Shown piece after piece: positions 26,546-35,896 of a stretch of DNA of 64,000 nucleotides. Positions within the stretch are counted from its first letter, which is position 1. Each line of letters starts with the position of its first letter. Position numbers and translations under genes: made by a program. A model generated the notes under the pieces. That model was not told the origin of the DNA. It made no database searches and worked only from the letters and a program-made list of their open reading frames with translations. The DNA is from T3Sed10-241 sp036796255 (GTDB lineage: Bacteria > Bacteroidota > Bacteroidia > Flavobacteriales_D > Cryomorphaceae): assembly GCA_036796255.1 (NCBI GenBank), contig DAIRDH010000009.1, positions 13,534 through 77,533 on the forward strand, given 5' to 3'.

Positions 26546-26804
26546 GGCAAATCAATCATTGGTGGATATTGATTTCGAATATAGCATTTGTATTGAACAC
26601 TTTTCTCACAGCAGAGTCATAATAAGCCAGCCAGTAGCATGCGGAATTGTCGCAAGACCAACAACTGCAAGATATATCTGTTATAACATAAGTTTATGTG
26701 TTTGTCTATTTTGCCCTTGTTTCTAAATGCCTAAATCATTTGAAATCATTTTAGTCCTCAAGGTTAAATAGTCAAATTTGCGCCCTTCACGTCAAAATCT
26801 TGCT

Positions 26805-29228
26805 ATGATTCGAATTTGTCAGATATTGCTCTTCTTGACATGCACGTCCTATGTTCATGCACAAAGCGGAGTATCGGGCAAGGTGATGGACAAAAGTTCA
26901 GGCGAGGTAATGCCCTTTACCACGGTGTCTCTCTTGACCTTGCCCGACAGCGCCCTCGCGGGTGGATTGATCACCGATGTAAACGGAGACTTTGTGCTAA
27001 ATCAATCGCCTGGCAGGTACGTGCTTCGCATCACTTTCGTGGGTTACCTTGACTATGAAAGCGATATCCAAATTGAGCCAAATAAAATCACCGAGGTTAA
27101 AACGCTCAAAATATCTCCCGACGCCAAAATGTTGAAGGAATTTGAAGTGGAGGCATTGCAATCGAGCTTCCGGACGGATATTGACAAGCGTGTTTTTAAT
27201 GTGGAGAACAGCATCGTTGCTGAGGGAGGTACGGCCATGGACGTACTTGAAACCTTGCCGTCTATACAAATCGATGAGGAAGGCGGCATAAGGATGCGCG
27301 GAAGCAGTGAAGTACTCATATACATCAATGGCCGCCCAACCAACCTCAGTGCCGATGAAGCGGAAAATGTATTGGCGCAGTTTCCTGCAAATGCGGTAAA
27401 AGACATTGAACTTATTACCAATCCGAGCTCGCGCTACGATGCGTCCGGAGCCGGCGGCATCATCAATATAGTGCTAAGGCGCAATGAGAAAACCGGATTT
27501 AATGGACAAACGAACGCTTCCATCGGCACGCGCCACAAGTACAATACCGGGGTGAATCTCAATTATGGTGCTGGAAAGACCAACTATTATGGTTCCTATG
27601 ATTTTCGATATGAGGACCAATTCAGCAACAACGAGACATTTCGCGAAAGCTTCGAATCCAACTCATCCAGATTTCTCGACCAGGATTATTTCACATTGCG
27701 CACAAGGCGCAACCACGTAACGAGGTTTGGAATAGACCACAACATCAGCGAGACGATGACCCTTGGTTGGTACGGACAGGCCAATATACAGAGCTCACAG
27801 CGCAAGCGGGATTACAACCAATTGCTTAGCAATGATTTTGGGGTAAGGGACAGTTTGATCAACCGAACCATTTGGGAGCTCAACGACCAAATCAACTTTG
27901 AGACAGGCCTGAATTACTCCTGGGATATAGATACCTCAGGTACAAAGTTGAATCTGAGCTCCTCGTTTGCGTATGACAACCGCGATCGGATTGAAGCGTT
28001 CAATCAAATGGTCAGTTTCGGCGATGATGCAGAGCCTATGCGTGTAGACAAGCAGAATTACGGCCGACCCCGAAGCAATCAGTTGTTTCAAATCCAGGCT
28101 GACTACGAGAGGAAGCTGGGTGAGCAATTCGGTATGGAAGCCGGATTAAAATCGACTTTGGAATTCGAAGAGCGCGATCAGGTATTCGATATTTTCGACT
28201 TTGAAACTGGTACTTTTTCAAATGATCTGGTGGTGAGCAATTTCGTAAAGTTCGACAGGCAGATACATGCTGCCTACGCTATATTTCGCGGCAAGCACGG
28301 AGATATTGGTTATCAGGCCGGCGTGAGAGCGGAGCAGACTTTTGAGAATATTTTTGATGAAAATTCTGGAGAAACTGTCAGCAAAGATTACCTCAACTTC
28401 TTCCCGAGTGTATACCTGACGTACAAACTGGGCGAGAATAATGACCTATTGGTCAATTACAGCCGCCGCATCAACCGACCGAGCCTTTGGAGCATGGCGC
28501 CCCTGCTGAATATTCAGGATCCACTCAATTTAAGGATCGGTAACCCAAACCTCAGGCCCGAATTCACCGACAGTTACGAGGTGGGCATCGCACAGTCATT
28601 CAAGGGCTATTTTGTCACTGCCACGGTTTTTCACAGGCGCACTACCGATCTTATTTCCAGAATATATGTGCCAGGAGGAGCCAATTCGGCGCTTCAGATT
28701 TGGGACAATGTGAATACTGAATTGGCTACTGGTCTTGAGGTCATTAACCAGATAGAAGTCGGCAATTGGATGGATGCCACCCTTACGGGAAATTTGTTTT
28801 ACAACGAAGTGCAGGGCGGTGCTGAGAATCCGGATTTTAACAACAGCAACCTTACTTGGACGCTCAGCCTTTTGAGCAATTTCAAATTGGGAAAGATTGG
28901 GACCCTACAGGTGCTTGGAAACTACCGCGGACCTATCGTGCGGCCTCAAGGCTTGGTGAAGCCGCTTTATGGCATCAATATGGGTTTCAGAAGGGAAGTA
29001 CTTAGTGGCAAAGGAACCTTAAGTCTGAATGTTACAGATGTGTTCAATACGCGCCGCTTCATTGTGGAAGTGGCCGACGATACATTCGCCCAAAGGCGTG
29101 TCTTCGATTGGGAAACCCAAATCGTAACCCTCGCATTTACTTACCGCTTTGGTGGGTATAAAGACCGGGCCTCTAAAGAGGGAGGTGGCCCTGGTGATAG
29201 GGGTGGAGGGGGAGATGGAGATTTTTAA
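26805..29228 (+). CDS. TonB-dependent receptor, OMP_b-brl_3-like outer membrane protein
   Basis: Outer-membrane barrel protein of 807 residues. It has a signal peptide to VHAQ-S (about residue 20), a carboxypeptidase-regulatory-like domain (about 22-105), a plug (about 120-215, MDVLETLPSIQIDEEGGIRMRGSSEV, quoted in part, and INGRPTNLS), then a barrel (YDASGAGGIINIVLRRNEKTGFNG at its start) with FGGYKDRA near the end. The extreme C-terminus is an extra Gly/Asp/Lys-rich tail (about 20 residues, GGGPGDRGGGGDGDF) after the expected last strand, which is unusual. The frame is open from a TTG at 26778, but that codon lies inside a CAAATTTG promoter-like box and the signal peptide fits the ATG at 26805. 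Confidence 0.88.
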   Translation: MIRICQILLFLTCTSYVHAQSGVSGKVMDKSSGEVMPFTTVSLLTLPDSALAGGLITDVNGDFVLNQSPGRYVLRITFVGYLDYESDIQIEPNKITEVKTLKISPDAKMLKEFEVEALQSSFRTDIDKRVFNVENSIVAEGGTAMDVLETLPSIQIDEEGGIRMRGSSEVLIYINGRPTNLSADEAENVLAQFPANAVKDIELITNPSSRYDASGAGGIINIVLRRNEKTGFNGQTNASIGTRHKYNTGVNLNYGAGKTNYYGSYDFRYEDQFSNNETFRESFESNSSRFLDQDYFTLRTRRNHVTRFGIDHNISETMTLGWYGQANIQSSQRKRDYNQLLSNDFGVRDSLINRTIWELNDQINFETGLNYSWDIDTSGTKLNLSSSFAYDNRDRIEAFNQMVSFGDDAEPMRVDKQNYGRPRSNQLFQIQADYERKLGEQFGMEAGLKSTLEFEERDQVFDIFDFETGTFSNDLVVSNFVKFDRQIHAAYAIFRGKHGDIGYQAGVRAEQTFENIFDENSGETVSKDYLNFFPSVYLTYKLGENNDLLVNYSRRINRPSLWSMAPLLNIQDPLNLRIGNPNLRPEFTDSYEVGIAQSFKGYFVTATVFHRRTTDLISRIYVPGGANSALQIWDNVNTELATGLEVINQIEVGNWMDATLTGNLFYNEVQGGAENPDFNNSNLTWTLSLLSNFKLGKIGTLQVLGNYRGPIVRPQGLVKPLYGINMGFRREVLSGKGTLSLNVTDVFNTRRFIVEVADDTFAQRRVFDWETQIVTLAFTYRFGGYKDRASKEGGGPGDRGGGGDGDF

Positions 29229-29244
29229 AATATTTCGGTAACGC

Positions 29245-29559
29245 TCATATTCTATCCCTGATATCGAGGCGCTTGAGCATCTCATCGCTGTACTCACCTG
29301 AGTACATGCCATAAGCATCAACGAGTACGCCTTTTCTTCCATCGCGGCTGGCTACAGCATACACGATGCTATTGTCGCTTGGGTTGCTTTCACCTTCGAA
29401 GCGATGGAACTCAACCACCTCAAAATCATTAGGATTCAAACATAAATTACTGTCCTGAACACATTCAAGAAATTTACCATGTTGCTTAAAGTCAAGGTCA
29501 AATCCACGTGCATGAAGGTCGTCAGTGGCTTCGGATAGGGTGTCGTAATTTTTGGTCAT
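29245..29559 (-). CDS. Small conserved protein (called phosphoribosylpyrophosphate synthetase in Bacteroidota)
   Basis: Protein of 104 residues with the pattern YDTLSEATDDLHARGFDLDF, NPNDFEVVEFHRFEG, NSIVYAVASRDGRKGVLVDAYG and a C-terminal MLKRLDI. Homologues are widespread in Flavobacteria and are often labelled phosphoribosylpyrophosphate synthetase, but the protein is far too short and lacks the PRPP-binding and catalytic motifs, so that name is not supported here. The real role is unknown. The upstream Met at 29589 is possible; 29559 fits family N-termini and leaves room for a TACCTTGG box (29577-29584). Confidence 0.75.
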   Translation of the reverse strand: MTKNYDTLSEATDDLHARGFDLDFKQHGKFLECVQDSNLCLNPNDFEVVEFHRFEGESNPSDNSIVYAVASRDGRKGVLVDAYGMYSGEYSDEMLKRLDIRDRI

Positions 29560-29652
29560 GGCGCTTTCTTTTGTTTCCAAGGTAGGCATTTGGCCAGTTT
29601 TTACAGTAGCGTTTAGGAATGTTTTAACGAGTTTTAAAAATCAATACTACTT

Positions 29653-30372
29653 TCAAAGGCGTGCATCCGCATATTTGTGCAGGCGTTTGTTCAACTTTTG
29701 AACTGCTTTTTGGGGTTTTCTTGAGAAGAGCAAATTGTTAAATGTGCGAACATAATGAGGAAATGGTGAGCTGAGCTCTACGAGCTGATTGCTCATCATT
29801 ATAAGCGCATTGAAAGAAACTGCGGCTTCCTGTGGCACCTTGTGAATTTCAATGTGCCACTCCCCATCCTTTACATAGTGCAGGTAGAAAGTTTCTTCCT
29901 TTCCAACATCGGTTTGCGAGAAAGCGGCGGCAAGAAAATTACGTGGCCCTTCGGCAAATGGAAATACGGTATCGCCCTGTGCGGTGATTATGTCCACGTC
30001 AGCCCAATTGCGCTCCTTTATTGCATCACTTTCCCTTGCGTGAAAGAAGAAAACAGGACAGAAATCAAATCCATTTTGAAATGCTGTGATGGTCTCAGCA
30101 TTTTGAAGTTTTATCTTCTGCTCAAATTCTGCAGCAGTTTCCAACTGACCGCGTTCCTTCAATCCTTCTATAGTCGCATCCCTCGATTCCAGGCGCACGA
30201 GTAGCACCCCTTCTTTGAGGTGCCTTATTTGCTGCTCTGCGAGGTATTGCCGGCTTTGATTGCCAGATAGTATTCCTCTTTTATCGATTGGAATTTGCCC
30301 TGAAATGGATAGCATTGGCAAAATACAGAATGCGAGAAGTGCCTTTTGGAAATAAATCGTCAGCGTTTTCAT
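29653..30372 (-). CDS. Exported protein of unknown function
   Basis: Protein of 239 residues with a signal peptide (LLAFCILPMLSISGQ). The mature region begins with a helical segment containing QSRQYLAEQQIRHLKEGVLLVRLESRDATI (quoted in part as LAEQQIRHLKEGVLLVRL) and continues with alternating helix and strand, FCPVFFFHARESDAI and ADVDIITAQGDTVFPF. The C-terminal tail is basic (KPQKAVQKLNKRLHKYA). No catalytic motif recognised. It may be cotranscribed with the small protein downstream (gap 63 bp). A TATCTTGG box (30410-30417) lies 37 nt upstream. Confidence 0.65.
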   Translation of the reverse strand: MKTLTIYFQKALLAFCILPMLSISGQIPIDKRGILSGNQSRQYLAEQQIRHLKEGVLLVRLESRDATIEGLKERGQLETAAEFEQKIKLQNAETITAFQNGFDFCPVFFFHARESDAIKERNWADVDIITAQGDTVFPFAEGPRNFLAAAFSQTDVGKEETFYLHYVKDGEWHIEIHKVPQEAAVSFNALIMMSNQLVELSSPFPHYVRTFNNLLFSRKPQKAVQKLNKRLHKYADARL

Positions 30373-30539
30373 TTATCCTGTAGTACTTTAAGGGGTTTTA
30401 TTTTCTAAGCCAAGATAAAGAGAAATCGCACTTTTTTGAATCATTTTCTGAAGGAAGGCTGCCTTTTTTTTGGAAATGAAACCACTCGAAAAGGCCTGAC
30501 CCCCATTCATTCCTACCTTTATCCACAAAAACGAACGAG

Positions 30540-31784
30540 ATGAATATTCAGCATACCGTTGCCGAGCGATTTTTGCGCTATGTGCGCATCGATACCCAGA
30601 GTGATGCAAGCTCACCCACCTGTCCCTCCACTGAAAAGCAAAAGAATCTATCCCGCATTCTGGTCGAAGAACTTAAAGCGATGGGCATACAAGATGTCGA
30701 GCTCGATGAGCACGGGTATGTATACGCCACAATTCCGGCCACCAGCAGCAAGCAGAATGTACCCGTCATTTGTTTTTGCTCCCATGTAGATACTTCACCC
30801 GACCTTACGGGAAAAGACGTGAATCCCATCGTGCACCGCAACTACATGGGCCAAGACATTGAGTTGCCCGCTGGTCATGGTGCGATATTGCGGCCATCGG
30901 AACACCCTGATTTGCGGAAGCAGATAGGGCATGATGTGATAACAACCGATGGCAGCACCCTCCTGGGCGCTGACGATAAGGCCGGCGTGGCAGAGATAAT
31001 GGACGCGGCCCACCACCTTATGAAGCACCCCGAAATCAGTCACGGCACCATAAGAATTCTATTCACCCCGGATGAAGAAATAGGGCGCGGCGTCAATAAA
31101 GTGGATTTGGAAAGACTTGGTGCTCAATACGCCTACACCATGGATGGCGAAACGCTGGGCTCCATGGAAGACGAATCCTTCTCAGCCGATGCGGCCTACA
31201 TCACCATTAAAGGCGTGAGCGCGCACCCCGGCTTTGCCAAGGGCAATATGGTCAATGCGCTCAAGGTGTCAGCGCAGTTCCTCCAATCGCTCCCCGATGC
31301 AATAAGTCCTGAGCACACCGAAGGCAGAGAAGGTTTTGTGCATCCCACCTCGGTTGATGGCAATGCCGATAAAGTGCAGATAGAAATGATCTTGCGCTCA
31401 TTCGAAACCCCTGTCCTTTCTGACTATGCGGACCTGATCAGGAAGAAACTAAAAGCCGCTGTACGCTTGTTTCCCGGAGCCGATTTTGAGTTGAAAATTG
31501 TGGAGCAATACCGCAACATGAAAGAGGTTCTCGATCAGCATCCCCATGTGGTACAGTACGCCGAGGAGGCCATTGCCCGCAGTGGATTGGAAGTGAAAAA
31601 AGGAAGCATTCGCGGTGGCACCGATGGCAGCAGACTCTCGTTTATGGGATTGCCTTGCCCCAATCTATTTGCCGGAGGGCATGCCTTTCACTCTAAATAT
31701 GAGTGGGTAAGCGTGCAAGACATGGAAAAGGCCGTGGAAACCATCGTGCACCTTGCCATGATTTGGGAAGAGAAATCGAATTGA
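30540..31784 (+). CDS. pepT: Peptidase T, tripeptidase
   Basis: Cytosolic M20B dizinc aminopeptidase of 414 residues that removes the N-terminal residue of tripeptides. Metal-site motifs are CFCSHVDTSPD (His, Asp), TLLGADDKAGVAEIMDA (bridging Asp), FTPDEEIGRGV (general-base Glu and ligand Glu), YTMDGE (Asp) and a C-terminal AGGHAFHSKYEW (His). The lid domain is at about 205-320 (SAHPGFAKGNMVNA). Length is typical. A near-consensus -7 box (TACCTTTA, 30514-30521) gives a leader of about 13 nt. Confidence 0.95.
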   Translation: MNIQHTVAERFLRYVRIDTQSDASSPTCPSTEKQKNLSRILVEELKAMGIQDVELDEHGYVYATIPATSSKQNVPVICFCSHVDTSPDLTGKDVNPIVHRNYMGQDIELPAGHGAILRPSEHPDLRKQIGHDVITTDGSTLLGADDKAGVAEIMDAAHHLMKHPEISHGTIRILFTPDEEIGRGVNKVDLERLGAQYAYTMDGETLGSMEDESFSADAAYITIKGVSAHPGFAKGNMVNALKVSAQFLQSLPDAISPEHTEGREGFVHPTSVDGNADKVQIEMILRSFETPVLSDYADLIRKKLKAAVRLFPGADFELKIVEQYRNMKEVLDQHPHVVQYAEEAIARSGLEVKKGSIRGGTDGSRLSFMGLPCPNLFAGGHAFHSKYEWVSVQDMEKAVETIVHLAMIWEEKSN

Positions 31785-31837
31785 CCTTTGGGTCTCATTT
31801 TCATCAATTCACCTGTTTTGTCTTGTGTTCAATGAAA

Positions 31838-31867
31838 AAGGCTGCCTCCACATTTGGAGACAGCCTT
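31838..31867. terminator. Bidirectional rho-independent terminator between convergent pepT and a T9SS cargo gene
   Basis: The stem AAGGCTG/CAGCCTT is extended by a 5-bp inner stem with one mismatch and a 4-nt loop. An A run before it supplies the T tract for the minus-strand gene. Confidence 0.7.
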
Positions 31868-31932
31868 ATGTAAAATTGGGTTGATGTTTTGACGCTCCCA
31901 GATCACCTCTGAGATGAGGTCGGCATCCCTGT

Positions 31933-34389
31933 TTATTTGTTGATTACAATCACCTGCTGCATAAAGCGGTCGCCATTTTGAACCACCAAAATGTAAGCCC
32001 CTCCTTGCAGGTTTGAAAGCTCAAGGGCATTGCGCTGACCAGCAATTTGGCCGCTTTTCACCATGCGGCCTGCGAGGTCAAATACCTGATAGTTTGAAAT
32101 CTCAGTCAGATTGTCAGCTTTGTGCTCTACCGTTACCTGTCCTGCTGATGGATTAGGATAAACGTTCATCATTGAAACAGCCGCTTCAGCATCGCTGCTT
32201 GACAAAATTATATTGGCGAATACCGCAATGTTGTCGTAACGGTTGTTGCCGTTGTCTTGCATGGTGTTGCCTTCAAAAATGATGCGCACTGCAAAATTTG
32301 GGTTGTCATTAGCACCTTCAACGGCGGTCATGTCAATCACTTCGGTTTCAAATTCCGGGTTTATTTCAATATTGGCAGGAACCAGCCCATCATTGCTCCA
32401 GGTTTCACCATCAAGGGTGTATTCAAAATGGTTGATTTGCATTCCCGATCCGCTGCGGTGTACATCGAAGCTCAACACGATGTTTTCACAATTGGTGGTG
32501 GGCATAGGGATCAACAGCGTGCGGCCTTCTGAGCGATTTCTTACCCTGAGGGCAGCTCCACCTGGCTCATCGAGTTGCGCATTGAGGGTACTCCCGGGGG
32601 TATAATCATCCATGTATCCCTCTACCGAGCCTGGCTCCTCAACATAGTCTGGCAGGAATTCATAAGTGATGGTAGGGTTGCTACCTGCGAAGTAGCTGTA
32701 ATCTGACGTGGCCGATTCAACGGTACCAATGGGTAAGTTGTTGAAGTGCCAGTAGTAGATTAAGGTGTTCGAGAATTCGCTCAAAGTGATTTGGATGGTC
32801 TCGTCGCCGGTTACCTCGATATTTTGGTTGTATTCTACAAAGCCATCAGCCATTACATTGAGGCTGTAGGTGCCACCAAGTCTTTCAAAGCTTGCGCTTC
32901 CGCTTGCATCGCTGATTTGCTCTTCTCCGTCAAAAGTTACCACAGCGCCTTCGATTGTTCCCAAAGATCCACTGATGATAAATTCAACCGTAAATGGCGC
33001 TAAAACGGTGATGCTGGCAGTGGCTTCAAAGCCTCCGTCATCTGTAGTCACTGTGATTGTGGTTGAACCACTCGCTACGCCGGTAACCGCGCCACTTGCA
33101 TCAACTGTAGCAATGCTTTCGTCGGCTGAGCTCCAGCTCACATTTTGGTTGCTGGCATTGGAGGGCAATACGGTTGCCTCGAGCTGGGCAGTTTCACCCA
33201 CCGCGATGGTTAATTCATCTTCCACCAGTACCACACCTTCTACTGCACCGTCAAGTGATACACCTTCGAGTACAAAATTGTCAATGCGGTTATTGCCATT
33301 GTCGGCTGTATTCTGTCCGAGGAAACGCATCTTCATCGCGAAAAGCGGATTGTCATTTACTCCTTCGATGTCCGAAAGATCTACCTCAACCAGGGCGTAT
33401 GAAGTCGCTACAGTAATCGGAGCTCCAATTAACTGATAATCGGTGCCGTTAGTAGTGTACCACAACTCTTGCTCGAGCATACCGCTGCCCGATCTTTCTG
33501 TAGCGTAGCTCAAGTGCAGGTTTTCGAAACCTACCGTACTCATGTTGATTTGAAGCTCACCATTTGCAGAAGGGTTTCTTGGACGAATTCCGTTGCCTCC
33601 CTCAAAACCCAAACGGGCATTGATGTCGGTACCTCCTACATCATCCATGATTCCGATGTCGTCACCAGCTTCGTCTATTTTCTGGTAAGTAATGGTCGAT
33701 GGCTCAGTCCCTATGAATACATCTGCGTTGACTGTGCCCAATTGGCCATCTGCTTCATTGAAGTGCCAGTAGTGAATAATGCTTGGTTCTGTGAAAGCAT
33801 CGCCTTCCAGCACGATGTTGTCCAACCTGTTGTTGCCATTATCAGCAGTATTCTGCCCCAGGAAGCGCATCTTGATGGCAAAGAGCGGATTGTTGTTCAC
33901 ACCTTCCAGGTCGGAAAGGTCAACTTCCACCAGCGCGTAAGATGTTGCCACCGTAATTGGATCTCCAATAAGCTGGTACTCGACCCCATCCGTAGTATAC
34001 CAAAGTTCTTGCTCTAGCATACCGCTGCCCGACCTTTCAGAGGCATAGCTTAGGTGCAGGTTTTCAAAACCCTCCGTGCTCATGCTGATGAAAAGTTCAC
34101 CATTTGCGGAAGGGTTTCTCGGACGAATACCATTGCCAGCTTCCATATCCATGCGCGCATTGATATCTGAGCCGCCTACGTCGTCCATGATGCCGATGTC
34201 GTCGCCAGCATCATCAATTTTTTGATATACCAATGATGCAGGCTCTACTGTATTGCTAAGGTCAGCGGGCACTACATCAAGTGTTCCGGATACTTCATTG
34301 AAGTGCCAGTAATGCACAATTTCCTGTGCGTTGAGGCCATTCCCTAACAGTAGGGTAGCGGCTGAAAATAGTAGAATTAAGTGTTTCAT
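31933..34389 (-). CDS. T9SS type A cargo with three lectin-like repeats and an Ig-like domain
   Basis: Secreted protein of 818 residues. A signal peptide ending LNAQ-E is followed by two closely similar repeats of about 180 residues (24-200 and 204-380; each begins HYWHFNE, contains GDDIGIMDDVGG, GNGIRPRNPSANGEL, SGSGMLEQELWYTT, and ends FLGQNTADNGNNR). Then come a Big_2-like domain (about 385-465, LTIAVGETAQLEATVLPSNAS), a carboxypeptidase-regulatory-like module (about 468-540) and a third, diverged repeat (about 543-725, YYWHFNNLP, RSGSGMQINHFEYT). A T9SS type A sorting domain closes it (about 740-818, MMNVYPNPSAGQ). The repeats look like secreted sugar- or substrate-binding jelly rolls. 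A CATCTTTG box (34422-34429) precedes the gene. Confidence 0.9.
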   Translation of the reverse strand: MKHLILLFSAATLLLGNGLNAQEIVHYWHFNEVSGTLDVVPADLSNTVEPASLVYQKIDDAGDDIGIMDDVGGSDINARMDMEAGNGIRPRNPSANGELFISMSTEGFENLHLSYASERSGSGMLEQELWYTTDGVEYQLIGDPITVATSYALVEVDLSDLEGVNNNPLFAIKMRFLGQNTADNGNNRLDNIVLEGDAFTEPSIIHYWHFNEADGQLGTVNADVFIGTEPSTITYQKIDEAGDDIGIMDDVGGTDINARLGFEGGNGIRPRNPSANGELQINMSTVGFENLHLSYATERSGSGMLEQELWYTTNGTDYQLIGAPITVATSYALVEVDLSDIEGVNDNPLFAMKMRFLGQNTADNGNNRIDNFVLEGVSLDGAVEGVVLVEDELTIAVGETAQLEATVLPSNASNQNVSWSSADESIATVDASGAVTGVASGSTTITVTTDDGGFEATASITVLAPFTVEFIISGSLGTIEGAVVTFDGEEQISDASGSASFERLGGTYSLNVMADGFVEYNQNIEVTGDETIQITLSEFSNTLIYYWHFNNLPIGTVESATSDYSYFAGSNPTITYEFLPDYVEEPGSVEGYMDDYTPGSTLNAQLDEPGGAALRVRNRSEGRTLLIPMPTTNCENIVLSFDVHRSGSGMQINHFEYTLDGETWSNDGLVPANIEINPEFETEVIDMTAVEGANDNPNFAVRIIFEGNTMQDNGNNRYDNIAVFANIILSSSDAEAAVSMMNVYPNPSAGQVTVEHKADNLTEISNYQVFDLAGRMVKSGQIAGQRNALELSNLQGGAYILVVQNGDRFMQQVIVINK
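33260..33780 (-). repeat. Internal repeat unit 2 of the T9SS cargo gene
   Basis: About 520 bp highly similar at DNA level to 33795-34320, indicating recent tandem duplication. A third, older copy lies at about 32205-32765. Confidence 0.8.
33795..34320 (-). repeat. Internal repeat unit 1 of the T9SS cargo gene
   Basis: Partner of the unit at 33260-33780; blocks such as the stretch encoding GLQNTADNGNN-like ends and SGSGMLEQELWYTT are almost unchanged between the copies. Confidence 0.8.
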
Positions 34390-34581
34390 TCTTTAGGCTT
34401 TTTGGTTTGGGCAAAGATGACCACGAAGCTTTGTGAAGCGAAAAAAATACGTTTAACGATTTATTATCATTTCCAGCCAAAAATATTCCTGAGGTTGTCT
34501 TTGCGTTAAGTATGGAGTTAACATTGGCTGAAGTACGCCTTATAGATACTTTTAACGCCAATCTCATTACAGCCAATAACC

Positions 34582-35703
34582 ATGCGAAATCTCAGCCTCT
34601 TTTTTTTGCTTGCTATCAGTGCTTTTCGCGCCCACGCGCAACCCGAGCTTCACCACAGAAAGATTTGCGATTTACCGGTTGAGGTCGCGGAGAGCTCAGG
34701 CTTGGTGATCGAAAGCGACGAATCCATATGGACACACAGCGATTCAGGATACCTCAATGAGCTTTATTTGGTCGATAGCACAGGAGTGCTGCTGCGCACG
34801 GTCGTGGTGCAAAATGCTACCAATTTTGACTGGGAAGATTTGGCACACGACGCCGAGGGCAACATATGGATAAATGATGCCGGCAACAATAGCAATGCCC
34901 GCAGCAACCTGCGCCTTTATAAAATTGACGCTGATGACATTGCCAATAGCGACGTGGTGGATGCGGAAATTATTGATTTTGACTACCCCGACCAAAATCA
35001 ATTTCCCCCGCCCAACAGCAATATGAACTTCGATATTGAGGGCATGCTATTTTGGAATGACAGCCTCTATCTCTTTTCTAAAAATCGCTCAAACCCTACC
35101 ACCGGCTATACCAAGATGTACAGCTTGCCTGCTGTGTCCGGTACGTATACAGCCAATTTGGTCGATAGTTTTTTTGTCGATGAAGATTTGATACGCAGCA
35201 GGGTATCTGCTGCTGATGTTCATTTTCCTACAGGCAAAGTTGCATTACTTACACGCACACAAATCATGTTTTTTGACGGTTTTGAGTCTGGAAGTTTCTT
35301 TTCAGGAAATGTAGAAAGGCATTATTTTGCTCAGCGCACTGATCAGGTCGAAGCATTGGGTTTTGTCAATGAGCATGTACTCTACATGACTGATGAGGGC
35401 GACCCCAACAATGACATCCCGGGAGCTTGGTATGAAGTCACCATGGCAGATGTGACCTCCGTGCGCGATTTTTTTGATTCAGCATTCAGCGTGCGCTGGA
35501 ATGTCGAAAACGCTCTCGCGGAATTGATCGGTAAAGAGGGGCTCAACTACCGTGCGGAGGTGTACAGCACTTCCGGTCATTTGGTGCAAGCGCAATCTTT
35601 CCAGCATCAAACCTCTTTAGACTTGAGTGCTGAGAACCGCGGTGTATACATCATTCATGTAAGTGATGGGGTGAATGTATGGGTAGGCAAATACCGCCGT
35701 TAG
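34582..35703 (+). CDS. Exported beta-rich protein with degenerate T9SS-type tail
   Basis: Protein of 373 residues with signal peptide ending AHAQ-P. The body (about 25-300) looks like a propeller or six-bladed repeat protein: SSGLVIESDESIWTHSDSG, DWEDLAHDAEGNIWINDAGNN, FDIEGMLFWNDSLYLFSKNR, VEALGFVNEHVLYMTDEGDPN. The SG...WTHSDSG and NDAGNN motifs are a recurring Bacteroidota theme in T9SS proteins. The end (about 320-373) resembles a sorting domain (AEVYSTSGHLVQAQSF, ENRGVYIIHVSDG, VWVGKYRR) but lacks the YPNP start, so secretion by T9SS is probable rather than certain. A TACTTTTA box (34547-34554) lies upstream. Confidence 0.75.
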   Translation: MRNLSLFFLLAISAFRAHAQPELHHRKICDLPVEVAESSGLVIESDESIWTHSDSGYLNELYLVDSTGVLLRTVVVQNATNFDWEDLAHDAEGNIWINDAGNNSNARSNLRLYKIDADDIANSDVVDAEIIDFDYPDQNQFPPPNSNMNFDIEGMLFWNDSLYLFSKNRSNPTTGYTKMYSLPAVSGTYTANLVDSFFVDEDLIRSRVSAADVHFPTGKVALLTRTQIMFFDGFESGSFFSGNVERHYFAQRTDQVEALGFVNEHVLYMTDEGDPNNDIPGAWYEVTMADVTSVRDFFDSAFSVRWNVENALAELIGKEGLNYRAEVYSTSGHLVQAQSFQHQTSLDLSAENRGVYIIHVSDGVNVWVGKYRR

Positions 35704-35896
35704 GTCACTCCCACAGAAGTATTCGCAATCCATCTCAGGTTTTTTGGAAGCAGGTTTTGCAGCCTTTCGGCAAAATTCAGGGTAAACCCTGATTTTTGCT
35801 TGCAACAGGATATGGAGTTTTGTAAACCAGTTTGACATCAGGAAGAAATTGAGCCCTGATTTCAAATGGTTTTTAAAAACCTTAAATCCGAAAATC

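Noticed and set aside
26778..26804. TTG start extending the TonB receptor upstream
   Set aside because: The TTG lies inside a CAAATTTG promoter-like box; a signal peptide starts correctly at the ATG at 26805.
29245..29559. Naming the small protein phosphoribosylpyrophosphate synthetase
   Set aside because: The label is used for homologues but the 104-residue protein lacks PRPP synthetase motifs and size.
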